A stretch of DNA of 64,000 bases from Oceanospirillaceae bacterium UBA7410 (lineage in GTDB: Bacteria > Pseudomonadota > Gammaproteobacteria > Pseudomonadales > Balneatricaceae), in contig DKMQ01000100.1 in assembly GCA_002470565.1 (NCBI GenBank), forward strand, positions 2,613-66,612. Reading direction: 5' to 3'. A program made the translations under genes and the position numbers. The notes under the pieces are model-generated. The model did no database searches, was not told the origin of the DNA, and saw nothing but the letters and a program-made list of their open reading frames with translations. Positions 50,261 to 59,226 of this stretch are shown in pieces; position 1 is the stretch's first letter; each line of letters begins with the position of its first letter.

Positions 50261-51169
50261 TTATAAACGTGACCGATACCATGCATTAAACCTAGGCTGA
50301 TACTCTCTACACTGGGCTCCAGTAAGGCAGAAAACACCATTTCCTCCTTCATGTAACTCAAGCCACATAAACGGCACGTCAGGTAAGGCATCTTGCAGCG
50401 CTACTTCGCTATTACCCACTTCTATAACTATAAGGCTGTCTTGTGAAAGCCAGTCAGAGGCTTCTACCAACATTTTTGCAGTGAGATCCAAACCATCATC
50501 ACCTGAAACTAGAGCTAATTTTGGTTCATGTGAAAACTCAGCTGGCATATCTTCATAGTCATTCAAATCAACATAAGGTGGATTACTCACTATCAGATCA
50601 TAAGTTTTAGTAGGCAAGCCAGCAAACAAGTTGGAATCAAACACCCGTACTTGATCACCCACATCATGATGGTCTATATTTTTTTGACTTAAGTGTATGG
50701 CCGCTGGTTCTATATCAGCCATGTCTACCTGCTCAATACCCATATGCAAAGCCATAGCTATGCCTATACAACCGCTGCCACAACAAAGGTCTAAAGCTGT
50801 TTTTGGGGTGTCTTTTATAAAAGGAGAAAAATGTCTACCAATCAATTCTGCTATTGGAGAGCGAGGAATAATAACTCCTGGGGTTACCTTAAAAGGTATG
50901 CCAGCAAACCAAGTTTCACCTAACAAATAAGGCAAAGGCAATCGTTGCTGAATACGTGCAGCCAACCACTGCTCTATTTGTGCTAGCTGTTGGCCAGTTA
51001 ATACTTTGTTTAACTCATCCTTTTGCGTATCTAATGACATACCACAGGCGCCAAGAACCAAAAAAACAGCTTCATCCCAAGCGTTATCTGTGCCGTGCCC
51101 GAAATGGACTTGAGCTTCAATGAGTGCCGATTGAGCTGTTTCAATTGCGTGTGAGAGTGTAGTGGTCAT
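50261..51169 (-). CDS. prmB: PrmB, ribosomal protein uL3 glutamine methyltransferase
   Basis: SAM-dependent methyltransferase of 302 residues that modifies a glutamine of ribosomal protein L3. The Rossmann motif LDLCCGSGCIGIAMA is in the middle and the NPPY catalytic motif occurs in DLIVSNPPYVDL; the N-terminal helical domain differs from release-factor methyltransferase PrmC. The ATG at 51169 gives the usual MTTTLSHAIET start; the frame stays open 201 bases upstream but that part is cysteine-rich and unlike the family. smrB lies divergently, the usual prmB/smrB arrangement. Confidence 0.93.
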   Translation of the reverse strand: MTTTLSHAIETAQSALIEAQVHFGHGTDNAWDEAVFLVLGACGMSLDTQKDELNKVLTGQQLAQIEQWLAARIQQRLPLPYLLGETWFAGIPFKVTPGVIIPRSPIAELIGRHFSPFIKDTPKTALDLCCGSGCIGIAMALHMGIEQVDMADIEPAAIHLSQKNIDHHDVGDQVRVFDSNLFAGLPTKTYDLIVSNPPYVDLNDYEDMPAEFSHEPKLALVSGDDGLDLTAKMLVEASDWLSQDSLIVIEVGNSEVALQDALPDVPFMWLELHEGGNGVFCLTGAQCREYQPRFNAWYRSRL

Positions 51170-51264
51170 GACATTTTTTATAAGAATATTTTGATGTGTG
51201 CATTGTAAGCTAAGCCTTGTCCCGATACCATATTGGCATGAGTAGAAACTACTGTTAATAAAGC

Positions 51265-51891
51265 ATGAGCATACCTCCAGAGCCAGATTCAAAAGATATT
51301 TCAAAAGCACAAGACCAAAGCGTCGAATATAGTACTGATTTTGGTACTGCATTTGGAAAAGCTTCGCCATTAAAAAAAACTGGGCGCCAAACTAAACCTG
51401 GCTCAAAAACTCCTGATCCTTTGAGTACAGCTACCAGACGCGCTGCTGCTATTGAGCAAGTAAGAGAAAAAGCTGCACTTGGCGAGCAAGGCTTTGAGAT
51501 GCTTGAATCAGAGCAAAGTATTACATACTCTCGAGTGGGACTTGACAGTGGTAGCTTGCGAAGGCTTAGCAATGGACATATGCGCCCTACCCTTACTCTT
51601 GATCTACATGGCTATAGAATAGATGATGCAAGGGATTCAGTATGGAATGCAGTGAAGCATGGGCAAAGTGAGGGGGACCGATGTTTGCTCATTGTCCATG
51701 GCAAAGCGGGTGCTGGCTATAAAGATGAGCACGGTAGCGTTAGAGGCGCAGGCCAAGCTTTAATAAAGTCTCATGTAAACCACTGGTTACAGCAATTAGA
51801 TGCTGTTTTGGCATTTACCTCTGCCTTACCAAAAGATGGTGGCACTGGTGCACTTTATGTATTACTTAAAAAGAAAACAAAAAGAGCGTAA
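51265..51891 (+). CDS. smrB: SmrB-like Smr-domain endonuclease
   Basis: A 208-residue protein with a basic, disordered N-terminal half and a C-terminal Smr domain (about 112-205) marked by LTLDLHGYRIDDA and LLIVHGKAGAG. SmrB in E. coli cuts mRNA between collided ribosomes; the divergent prmB gene is its usual neighbour and supports this orthology. A seven-base hairpin (GCTTAAG 51899-51905 / CTTAAGC 51913-51919) follows the stop without a T run. Confidence 0.88.
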   Translation: MSIPPEPDSKDISKAQDQSVEYSTDFGTAFGKASPLKKTGRQTKPGSKTPDPLSTATRRAAAIEQVREKAALGEQGFEMLESEQSITYSRVGLDSGSLRRLSNGHMRPTLTLDLHGYRIDDARDSVWNAVKHGQSEGDRCLLIVHGKAGAGYKDEHGSVRGAGQALIKSHVNHWLQQLDAVLAFTSALPKDGGTGALYVLLKKKTKRA

Positions 51892-52008
51892 TATAGAAGC
51901 TTAAGCCTTTACCTTAAGCACGGCTTCAAGTATTGTGCGCGTAAAAATAATCTGTGTTTTGTTATATCAATTCATAATGCAGTAAAACCATTATCAATGA
52001 GAAGGTCC

Positions 52009-52551
52009 ATGGAAAAAGCATACGAAGATATTCTTGCCAGTATTGGCGAAGACATAAACCGCCCTGGCTTAAAGGATACCCCTAAAAGGGCTGCTAAAGC
52101 CTTTAAATTTCTCAATAATGGCTACGAAAAAAATCTTGACGAAGTCATTAATGGTGCACTATTTCCATCCGATAATGAGGAGATGGTGATCGTAAAAGAC
52201 ATAGAATTATATTCTTTGTGCGAGCATCACCTATTGCCATTTATTGGCAAATGCCATGTTGCTTACCTGCCTTCAGGAAAAGTGCTTGGATTATCCAAAG
52301 TTGCACGTATTGTTGACATGTTCGCTCGACGTTTGCAAATTCAAGAAAACATGACCAAACAAATTGCCGACACTATTATGGAAGTTACTCAAGCTAAAGG
52401 TGTAGGCGTTGTAATTGAAGCAAAACATATGTGTATGATGATGCGCGGCGTGCAAAAACAGAACGCCAGTATGAAAACTTCAGTACTGCTTGGCAAATTA
52501 CGTGAAGACGCTCGTACCAGAGCAGAGTTTTTAACCCTTATTAAAGATTAA
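52009..52551 (+). CDS. folE: FolE, GTP cyclohydrolase I
   Basis: First enzyme of tetrahydrofolate and related pterin synthesis, converting GTP to dihydroneopterin triphosphate. The 180 residues contain the zinc-binding [13 protein letters not shown] (cysteine plus two histidines) and the conserved [11 protein letters not shown] near the C terminus, with its own cysteine just before (KHMCMM). The ATG at 52009 is preceded by GAGAAGG; an in-frame ATG four codons upstream lacks a site. It is a single gene, convergent with the patatin gene. Confidence 0.95.
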   Translation: MEKAYEDILASIGEDINRPGLKDTPKRAAKAFKFLNNGYEKNLDEVINGALFPSDNEEMVIVKDIELYSLCEHHLLPFIGKCHVAYLPSGKVLGLSKVARIVDMFARRLQIQENMTKQIADTIMEVTQAKGVGVVIEAKHMCMMMRGVQKQNASMKTSVLLGKLREDARTRAEFLTLIKD

Positions 52552-52573
52552 TTAACAGTACCAAAAAAAGACG

Positions 52574-53434
52574 TTAAATCTTACGGCTAGACTGCAACGC
52601 TTCAAGTGCTGCAGTTCTGCCTATTTCTATCATTTCTTTGGCTCGATAGAGTTCAAAAAAACTACATACATCCCGATTTATTCGCACTTCAACGTCTGGT
52701 TCGAAACCCGCCATTTTGTACTTCGTCATAGTTGCTTGCATGGTTTCAAAGCACTGGATAAGCATTTCCATTTTATTCCATTGCAAATGACTACGCTCAC
52801 TCTTAGTGGATTTATGATGAGGTAACTCTGGGGTATCTTCAAACTGCGATCTAACTAACTGCTGTCTGGTTATGGCGTGTGATTCATCTACATTGATATT
52901 CAAATTGACGGCGATAATTAGATCAGCCTGATCTGCAACTGTGGGCATTATTGGCACTGGGTTTAATAAGCCCCCATCCACCAAAAAACGATCATCCTGT
53001 GTCACGGGCATAATCAAACCTGGCACGGCAACACTAGCTCGTATTGCGTCCATTAGTTTGCCAGACTGAAACCATACTTCTTTTTGTTTTACCAAGTCTG
53101 TTGCCACTGCCGTGTAAGGCATTGGTAAATCTTCAATCAGCTGGTCACCTACAAATTCTTCTAAAATGGTATAGGCTTTTTCGCCACGGATGGCTCCCAT
53201 GGATAATAACGACATGTCGACTAAACGAAATACGTCAAAACGTGATAAGCCAGTAACCCATTCAGTAAATAAAGGTAACTTTCCAGCAGCATACATGCCG
53301 CCCACCACAGCTCCCATAGAACATCCTGAGATGCTGATAATGTCAAAGCCTTGTTCTTTTAATACTTGAATCACGCCAATGTGCGCGTTACCTCGAGCAC
53401 CACCACTACCTAATACAAGTGCAACAGTAGGCAT
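52574..53434 (-). CDS. Patatin-like phospholipase (RssA type)
   Basis: A 286-residue patatin-family lipid hydrolase. The oxyanion glycine motif GSGGARGNAHIG is at 9-20, the nucleophile Ser39 in SGCSMGAV, and the catalytic aspartate in VDGGLLNPVP. No signal peptide or autotransporter barrel is present, so it should be cytosolic like RssA/YchK. Substrate is unknown. It is the last gene of a loosely spaced minus-strand series after the DUF4892 gene (19 bases away). Confidence 0.88.
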   Translation of the reverse strand: MPTVALVLGSGGARGNAHIGVIQVLKEQGFDIISISGCSMGAVVGGMYAAGKLPLFTEWVTGLSRFDVFRLVDMSLLSMGAIRGEKAYTILEEFVGDQLIEDLPMPYTAVATDLVKQKEVWFQSGKLMDAIRASVAVPGLIMPVTQDDRFLVDGGLLNPVPIMPTVADQADLIIAVNLNINVDESHAITRQQLVRSQFEDTPELPHHKSTKSERSHLQWNKMEMLIQCFETMQATMTKYKMAGFEPDVEVRINRDVCSFFELYRAKEMIEIGRTAALEALQSSRKI

Positions 53435-53453
53435 AGTTTATTGTCCTTTACTA

Positions 53454-53993
53454 TTACTTTTCTTGGATTACATCAAGATGTAAATACACTTTTTTATTAC
53501 CACGCTGTGTACTGTAGAGCGCGTAATAATAAACCCCATCTAAAGCGTCTTTTTTAAGCGCTGCATATGATTGCTGTGTATTTAAACCATATAAGCGCGA
53601 TTCACCAAATACTTTATTAGCCCACTGATTACTAGACCCACATGTGCGACCATGACACTGATACATCACTTGAGTATCTTGTGTTTTGAGTTCATCTAAG
53701 GCGATGTTGTGGGCGATTTTGGCGCTCAACCCAGGAAGCATTTCCCAAGTGTAACTTGTTAGGTTTCCAGACAAAAATAAGTTGTATTCAGCACCAATTT
53801 CACCATTAACCTTACGCATGGCGCTTATTGGAAGTGTGTAGTAAGGCACACTGCGCTGTATTTTTTCGATTAATGGGCTTTGCTTTGTTAAAGCTAGGGG
53901 TGCCTCTGCTAGAGCTACTTGAGATATGAAACAAACAAAAATACAACTCATTAGCACACGAACGTTAACGGTTATACGAGAAGCTATTGTCAT
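53454..53993 (-). CDS. DUF4892 periplasmic protein
   Basis: A 179-residue exported protein. The signal peptide ends near VALA-EAP (about residue 30). The mature part carries the DUF4892 pattern: YTLPISAMRKVNGE, LSGNLTSYTWEMLPG, then MYQCHGRTCGSSNQWANKVF with a cysteine pair, and KVYLHLDVIQEK. Pseudomonas relatives are of unknown role. The cysteine-bearing QCxGRxCGSSNxWAN block is the strongest identification point. An ATG at codon 15 is a second possible start. Confidence 0.8.
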   Translation of the reverse strand: MTIASRITVNVRVLMSCIFVCFISQVALAEAPLALTKQSPLIEKIQRSVPYYTLPISAMRKVNGEIGAEYNLFLSGNLTSYTWEMLPGLSAKIAHNIALDELKTQDTQVMYQCHGRTCGSSNQWANKVFGESRLYGLNTQQSYAALKKDALDGVYYYALYSTQRGNKKVYLHLDVIQEK

Positions 53994-54125
53994 ATTATTT
54001 TCTCTTCATGGGTGAAATATAAGTGCTCACTTAAGGCGTTGTGCCAAAAGGGTCACTGAAGTCTGAGTCTTTGAGGCGCTAGACTAAATTTAAACGTGTG
54101 TCACCCAGACGAATAAGCAACCATC

Positions 54126-54443
54126 TTACTCATTTGGAGCTTGTGAGTGATCCTCTTTGTGAGGCATACCTTCAGCTTCTGGCCAATCATTAAATGGAAA
54201 CGGCTTACTTTGCGTTTGATAAGACAAAAATCGATAGCTATGGTGAATAAAGCGCCCTAAGCTATTACTAAATTTCAGTATTGCTATATGGCTAGATTCA
54301 TTAAACAAGCGATACAAAAACTGAACGACAATTAATAACACTAAAACTGACGCTGCAACTTCTAACAACACTAAATGCAATAGCATAAAGACTAGACGCA
54401 GCCAAAACTCTTCTGAGGTCAGGTTGTTTTTAAAAGCTTGCAT
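54126..54443 (-). CDS. DUF4389 membrane protein
   Basis: A 105-residue membrane protein. Two adjoining hydrophobic segments (about 14-46) contain the pattern FWLRLVFMLLHLVLLEVAAS, followed by QFLYRLFNESSHIAILKFSN and FIHHSYRFLSYQTQSKPFPF. This Y-R-F-L-S-Y-x-T and K-P-F-P-F ending is characteristic of the DUF4389 family, which has no known function. It lies 100 bases after gpsA. Confidence 0.8.
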   Translation of the reverse strand: MQAFKNNLTSEEFWLRLVFMLLHLVLLEVAASVLVLLIVVQFLYRLFNESSHIAILKFSNSLGRFIHHSYRFLSYQTQSKPFPFNDWPEAEGMPHKEDHSQAPNE

Positions 54444-54543
54444 AGCGTTTACTCCATTAAATTATATGCGCTAACCTAAAAGGTCATAGGCAGCTTAAAC
54501 GTACTTTAATTAAGATAGGGGCATGCACCGGCATTTCAAGGGC

Positions 54544-55566
54544 TTAGCTGCGTTTTAGCACAAATTCAACATCTGAGTTTTGATCCCGAGACATGAGGGC
54601 TTGAGCCACACTTGAAACATCTGCACCTTCATAAACCAATGCATAAAGACCATCTACTAAGGGCATATTCACCTGTAGTTGATCCGCTTTTTTCTTTACT
54701 ATAGCAAGGGTATTTACACCCTCAGCTACTTCACCTAATTCAGCCACAGCTGCTTCTAGGTCTTTACCTTGGCCCAACGCATAGCCTACACGATAGTTTC
54801 TACTCAGTGGAGACATGCAAGTAACAATGAGATCACCTACTCCAGATAAGCCTAGGAAAGTCATAGGGTTAGCTCCCATATGCACCGCTAAACGGCTCAT
54901 TTCAGCTAAGCTGCGAGTTAATAACATACTGCGTGTATTTTCGCCCAAACCAAGTGCTGCGCTTAGGCCTGCAGCAATAGCGTAGATGTTTTTAAGTGCA
55001 CCACCAAGTTCTGTGCCATAGCGATCATTGCTAGCGTATACACGAAAAAAACTACATTGCAGGATCGCTTGTACTTGCTCACGTAACCCTTCACTATCAC
55101 TGGCAATCACAGTGCCAGTTAATTGTTTAGCCGCTACTTCTTTCGCCAAATTAGGCCCACTAATTACACCTACACAATTATCAGGAAAACAACTTTCAAG
55201 CACCTGGCTCATCAATAAAAAACTGTCTGACTCTATGCCTTTGGCCGTAGTAACAAGATATTGTTTTGGATTGATATAGGTTTTAGATTGCTCCAACAAA
55301 CCCCTAAAGGCTTTACTGGGTATGGAAAAGATAACGGTGTCTGCATCACTAATACATAAGCTCAAATCAGTGACAATTTCTAGATCTTCATGTAGCTTTA
55401 GTCCCGGCACATAACGTGAATTAACCCTTGTTAAGCGCATTTGTTGAGCTAATGCTTCATCTCGCAGCCATAAACGCACAGGAAAACCATTATGTGAAAC
55501 GATGTTAGCTAATACTGTGCCAAAACTACCACCACCAATCACTGCCACTCTATGTTTAAGGTTCAT
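54544..55566 (-). CDS. gpsA: GpsA, glycerol-3-phosphate dehydrogenase (NAD(P)+)
   Basis: Makes sn-glycerol 3-phosphate from dihydroxyacetone phosphate for phospholipid synthesis. The 340 residues start with the nucleotide-binding AVIGGGSFGTVLANI (8-22). The catalytic-lysine segment ELGGALKNIYAIAAG lies near 186-200 and GLSGVGDLIVTCMSPLSRN near 243-261. It begins 10 bases after the RhlB-like gene and is likely co-transcribed. Confidence 0.97.
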   Translation of the reverse strand: MNLKHRVAVIGGGSFGTVLANIVSHNGFPVRLWLRDEALAQQMRLTRVNSRYVPGLKLHEDLEIVTDLSLCISDADTVIFSIPSKAFRGLLEQSKTYINPKQYLVTTAKGIESDSFLLMSQVLESCFPDNCVGVISGPNLAKEVAAKQLTGTVIASDSEGLREQVQAILQCSFFRVYASNDRYGTELGGALKNIYAIAAGLSAALGLGENTRSMLLTRSLAEMSRLAVHMGANPMTFLGLSGVGDLIVTCMSPLSRNYRVGYALGQGKDLEAAVAELGEVAEGVNTLAIVKKKADQLQVNMPLVDGLYALVYEGADVSSVAQALMSRDQNSDVEFVLKRS

Positions 55567-55576
55567 GAAAATCCTA

Positions 55577-56806
55577 TTACACTAGTAGTTCGCTAGGCGT
55601 GGGTTCGCAGTCTAGACGCTTACCCAGCATCACCTCTAGATCAGGCATAATAAACGCATCATCTTCAGAAGCAAAGCTGATGGATATACCTGAAGCGCCT
55701 GCTCGCCCTGTGCGCCCGATACGATGCACGTAATCTTCAAGCTCTTCTGGTAAATCATAGTTAAACACATGACTTACGCCATCTACATGGATACCTCGGC
55801 CAGCAACATCAGTAGCAACTAATATAGGCGTTTCGCCACTGCGAAAGCGTTCCAAGGTTTTCACCCGCTTAGCTTGCGCCACTTCGCCTGACAAAAGTGC
55901 ACTTTTAATGCCATCTTTTTGTAACTTTTCTGCTAGATCTCGAGTGATATGACGTCGGTTAGCAAACACAATGGCTCGCTCTACACCCATTGTTTTTAAA
56001 CAATTGAGCAATACTTTATATTTATCTGCTCGGGCTACTGAATAAAATCGTTGATCTACGCTGGCAGAAGCAAGCTCATCAGACTCTATTTCCACATGTA
56101 CTGGCTCAAATGTCCACTGCTCTGCCAAACGCAATATCTGCTCACTAAAAGTAGCGCTAAACAATAAAGTTTGACGGTCTTCTTTTTTAGGTGTTTGACG
56201 AATGATAGAGCGTACATCGGGAATAAATCCCATACTTAGCATACGGTCCGCTTCATCCAATACTACCACTTCAACCTCTCTTAGATTGACGTGCCCTCTG
56301 CGACAAAAATCTAATAGTCTGCCAGGGGTGGCCACCATAATATCTACATGCTGCTTTTTTAATTGCTTTTGCTGGCCTTCAAAATCCATACCGCCCACAA
56401 GCTGCTGTACGTTAACGTCACAAAAGCGCGTAAGATCTTCGGCATCACTGGCAATTTGCATAACTAGCTCACGCGTAGGCGCTACAATTAGGGCTCTTGG
56501 GGTGCCTAATCGACGCGGACCGCTGATAGGGAAATCTAAAAAGTCAGTGATAATGCTCAGCAAAAATGCCGCTGTTTTACCAGAGCCAGTTTGTGCTTTA
56601 CCAGTGATGTCTTTTCCGGCCAAAGATTCTGGCAGCGTTAGAGCTTGTATAGGGCTGCAATACTCATATCCCAAAGCAGCAACCCCTTGCATCACCTGAT
56701 CAGGTAAATCCAAATCATGAAACCTAGTTTTGCCTTCTTCTTGTGCAACGACAAATTCGTCTAATGACCAGGCTTGGTCAGTGATATTTGAATCATTTGA
56801 TTTCAA
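55577..56806 (-). CDS. rhlB: DEAD-box RNA helicase (RhlB-like)
   Basis: A 409-residue DEAD-box helicase with the Q motif (YCSPIQALTLP), motif I AQTGSGKT, motif II VLDEADRML, SAT in LLFSATFSEQ and motif VI HRIGRTGRAG. It lacks the long C-terminal RNA-binding extension of DeaD/CsdA. RhlB, the degradosome helicase, is the closest fit. The start is unusual: a TTG at 56806 preceded by GGAA is the only start codon between an in-frame stop and the conserved core. The symbol is an inference from length and the RhlB-like N terminus. Confidence 0.8.
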   Translation of the reverse strand: MKSNDSNITDQAWSLDEFVVAQEEGKTRFHDLDLPDQVMQGVAALGYEYCSPIQALTLPESLAGKDITGKAQTGSGKTAAFLLSIITDFLDFPISGPRRLGTPRALIVAPTRELVMQIASDAEDLTRFCDVNVQQLVGGMDFEGQQKQLKKQHVDIMVATPGRLLDFCRRGHVNLREVEVVVLDEADRMLSMGFIPDVRSIIRQTPKKEDRQTLLFSATFSEQILRLAEQWTFEPVHVEIESDELASASVDQRFYSVARADKYKVLLNCLKTMGVERAIVFANRRHITRDLAEKLQKDGIKSALLSGEVAQAKRVKTLERFRSGETPILVATDVAGRGIHVDGVSHVFNYDLPEELEDYVHRIGRTGRAGASGISISFASEDDAFIMPDLEVMLGKRLDCEPTPSELLV

Positions 56807-56917
56807 AATTATGTTCCATTGAGACGTATTTATGCCTCATTAAGATAAATTACAACGAAGCAGTATAGAGCGTTTAATGGCATTACACAAAACAGCTTTT
56901 GTTGTGCGTTTCGATCA

Positions 56918-59047
56918 TCAACCAAATCTTCGTTCATAGGGTGGTAAAGATTGTAATAGCTGCTGACCATACCGCTTGCTAACGATACGTTTATCCAAAA
57001 TAGTAATACGGCCTTGATCATCCTCTTTACGCAATAAACGCCCCGTGGCCTGCACCAATCTAACACTTGCTTCAGGTACTGACAGCTCGGCAAAGCTATT
57101 ACCACCAGATTTTTCTATCCATTCGGCTAAAGCTGATGGCACTGGGCGATCTGGCACAGTAAAGGGCAACCGAGTAATCACCACATGCGTTAAATAGTTA
57201 CCCGGCAAATCAATACCTTCTGCAAAACTTGCTAGACCAAACAATACACTGCCGTCACCTTCATCGATACGTTGTTTATGTTGATCCAATAACCGTTGCT
57301 TAGAGGACTCTCCTTGTTGCAAGATCAAGTCTTGCCATAGGTCCCCCATGCCTTCAAATACCAATTGCATCACACGTTTGGAAGTAAATAATACCAGGCT
57401 GGCTTCATCTTGATTAAGTTGCGCTTTAAGACCCACAATAAGGTCATCGACAAATACCGCTTCTGGGCCTGGTTCTATGGCTTCTTTAGGGACACATATA
57501 TGAGATTTGGCAAAATCAAAAGGACTGGCTACAGCTAACATAGCACTGCGCGGGTTTAAACCTGCATGAGTAATTAACCGGTCAAATCGCCCTAGCGCTG
57601 TTAATGTTGCAGAAGTGAGTAAGGCACCATAACAACGAGTCCATAAATTTTCTTGCAAAAGGTCGGCCGCCATTATTGGGCTTGCTGACATTTCTAAGTC
57701 GACTCTCTCTGGCGTTTGCCAATGATGCAACCACCTAGCCATCGGCACCTCTCCCTCTTTATCTACTTTAGCATAGGCTTGAAAAAGGCTTAATTGTTGT
57801 TCTGAGTTTTGCTGCAATACACCAAAAGCGGCCAGATAATTTTCAGCCTGATCTTTTGGTAGACCATTTTGATCGCCTTTGACCACATCATCCATCAAAC
57901 TATGCAAGGCGCCTAAGTCTCTAGCCAAACGTGCACTACTAACAGCCATATCATGAGTAATTTGAACTAATTCAGCAGGTACCACACCTTGAGAAAAGCG
58001 ATAAGTTTCTTGTTTTTGGTAACCATCTTCAGGCCTAAAAGCGGATTGATCCAAAAACTGTTCTAACGTAACAAGTTGGGTTTCAAGCCCTTGCACATGA
58101 TCTTGAATCTGTACACATAACTGTGCACCCTTACCTGCGCCTTGCCATTCCTTTAAAAATTTCTTTAAACCGGATCTTGTTTGCCCATACCAACGACTTA
58201 GTTGACGAATGCCTTGCTGGTGAGTGAACTGTTTTAGGGTTTTATCAGCTAAATGATGGCCTTCATCAAAGATATAAATCGTATCCTGTGGTGCTGGTAA
58301 AATAGCACCTCCGCCCAAAGCTAAATCGGCAAGCACTAAGTCATGATTAGTCACAATGCAATCGGCTTGTTCTAGGCCATCTCTAGCCTTGAAGAATGGG
58401 CATTGACTAAAATGGCTACAACGACGATTAGTACAGCCCTTATGATCCGTAGTAATCGGCCGCCAATGATCTTCAGACAAAGGCTCTTTCCAAGCATCCC
58501 TATCACCATCCCACTGATTTCCACCTAATTGCACCACCATGTCTTTATAAAGCGCCTGCTGATGCACATCAAGCTTGAGTGCTAGCTCATCTTCAAAGAG
58601 GGCTTGGGTAGGGTCGATGGAGGCATTTTGAGATAATGCCTGGTCCAGCCTGGATACACACAGATAACGGCGGCGACCTTTAGCTAGACGAAAATCAAAA
58701 TCATAACCTCCATGCTTTTTAAGCGCTGGCAGGTCTTTTTGTATAATCTGCTCTTGCAAGGCGATAGTAGCCGTAGAAATAACTAATTTTTTATCCAGTG
58801 CTTTGGCTATAGGTAAACAAGCCACCATATATGCCAATGTTTTTCCCGTACCTGTGCCTGCCTCTACCAAACATACTGGGTTATCATCACTACGATTACC
58901 CTCAACATCTGCTTTGATTGACAAAAAATGGTTAGCAACTGTTGCGATCATTTGCTTTTGACCCCAACGAGGCTTTAGCTCCAGCTGCTTAACCAACTGA
59001 CGATAAAGTTGTTGAATATCTTGTTTTACATTTGCTGAATCAGACAC
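56918..59047 (-). CDS. dinG: DinG, ATP-dependent DNA helicase with Fe-S cluster
   Basis: XPD-like 5'-3' helicase of 709 residues that unwinds R-loops, D-loops and forked DNA. Walker A GTGTGKT is at 64-70 and the DEGH box at 261-264. Four cysteines, Cys130, Cys205, Cys210 and Cys216, are placed as in the Fe-S domain of E. coli DinG. The C-terminal helicase half has VQATGRLLRKEDDQG. The start is a GTG at 59047. Two LexA boxes lie 114-148 bases upstream in the gap shared with lexA, so damage control is possible. Confidence 0.9.
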   Translation of the reverse strand: MSDSANVKQDIQQLYRQLVKQLELKPRWGQKQMIATVANHFLSIKADVEGNRSDDNPVCLVEAGTGTGKTLAYMVACLPIAKALDKKLVISTATIALQEQIIQKDLPALKKHGGYDFDFRLAKGRRRYLCVSRLDQALSQNASIDPTQALFEDELALKLDVHQQALYKDMVVQLGGNQWDGDRDAWKEPLSEDHWRPITTDHKGCTNRRCSHFSQCPFFKARDGLEQADCIVTNHDLVLADLALGGGAILPAPQDTIYIFDEGHHLADKTLKQFTHQQGIRQLSRWYGQTRSGLKKFLKEWQGAGKGAQLCVQIQDHVQGLETQLVTLEQFLDQSAFRPEDGYQKQETYRFSQGVVPAELVQITHDMAVSSARLARDLGALHSLMDDVVKGDQNGLPKDQAENYLAAFGVLQQNSEQQLSLFQAYAKVDKEGEVPMARWLHHWQTPERVDLEMSASPIMAADLLQENLWTRCYGALLTSATLTALGRFDRLITHAGLNPRSAMLAVASPFDFAKSHICVPKEAIEPGPEAVFVDDLIVGLKAQLNQDEASLVLFTSKRVMQLVFEGMGDLWQDLILQQGESSKQRLLDQHKQRIDEGDGSVLFGLASFAEGIDLPGNYLTHVVITRLPFTVPDRPVPSALAEWIEKSGGNSFAELSVPEASVRLVQATGRLLRKEDDQGRITILDKRIVSKRYGQQLLQSLPPYERRFG

Positions 59048-59142
59048 GTTGCAAGTTCTCAGTTAGCATCAAATAATCGGTCATCAGAGTACACCATTTC
59101 AGCCACAAAATCAGATACAAAATAGGTCAAAAAAAATAAACC

Positions 59143-59170
59143 TTGCCAGAAGCAATATTACTGGTATTAT
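59143..59170 (+). promoter_or_regulatory. Candidate lexA promoter
   Basis: TTGCCA (59143-59148) and TATTAT (59165-59170) are separated by 16 bases, a reasonable sigma-70 promoter. The -10 element lies inside the first LexA box, the classical arrangement for self-repression. Confidence 0.55.
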
Positions 59171-59176
59171 ATACAG
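59161..59176. promoter_or_regulatory. LexA box 1
   Basis: CTGGTATTATATACAG has the CTGT-N8-ACAG form with one mismatch (CTGG), and the AT-rich centre and flanking TA on both sides fit the full consensus. It lies 51 bases before the lexA start. Confidence 0.8.
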
Positions 59177-59179
59177 TAA

Positions 59180-59195
59180 CTGTACAAACAACCAG
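59180..59195. promoter_or_regulatory. LexA box 2
   Basis: CTGTACAAACAACCAG has one mismatch from CTGT-N8-ACAG (CCAG), like the second box of the E. coli lexA gene, which also ends CCAG. It begins three bases after box 1 and lies 31 bases before the lexA start, so paired cooperative binding is plausible. Confidence 0.7.
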
Positions 59196-59226
59196 CACAT
59201 TAACCCAAGTGTTAGAAGGACGTAAT

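Noticed and set aside
51170-51370. 67-codon N-terminal extension of prmB
   Set aside because: The extension is cysteine-rich, unlike PrmB, and crosses the divergent smrB start; the ATG at 51169 matches the family.
53994-54125. Possible small gene between the DUF4892 and DUF4389 genes
   Set aside because: No open frame of useful length with a start and ribosome site on either strand.
56202-56699. 165-codon plus-strand frame
   Set aside because: Antisense to the conserved RhlB-like helicase core, where every motif is intact.
56830-57105. 91-codon minus-strand frame between dinG and the helicase gene
   Set aside because: Most of it lies within dinG in another frame; the remaining 88 bases are too short to support a separate gene.
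59143-59226. 28-codon N-terminal extension of lexA
   Set aside because: It would translate the LexA boxes and promoter. The ATG at 59227 has a good ribosome site and the canonical N terminus.
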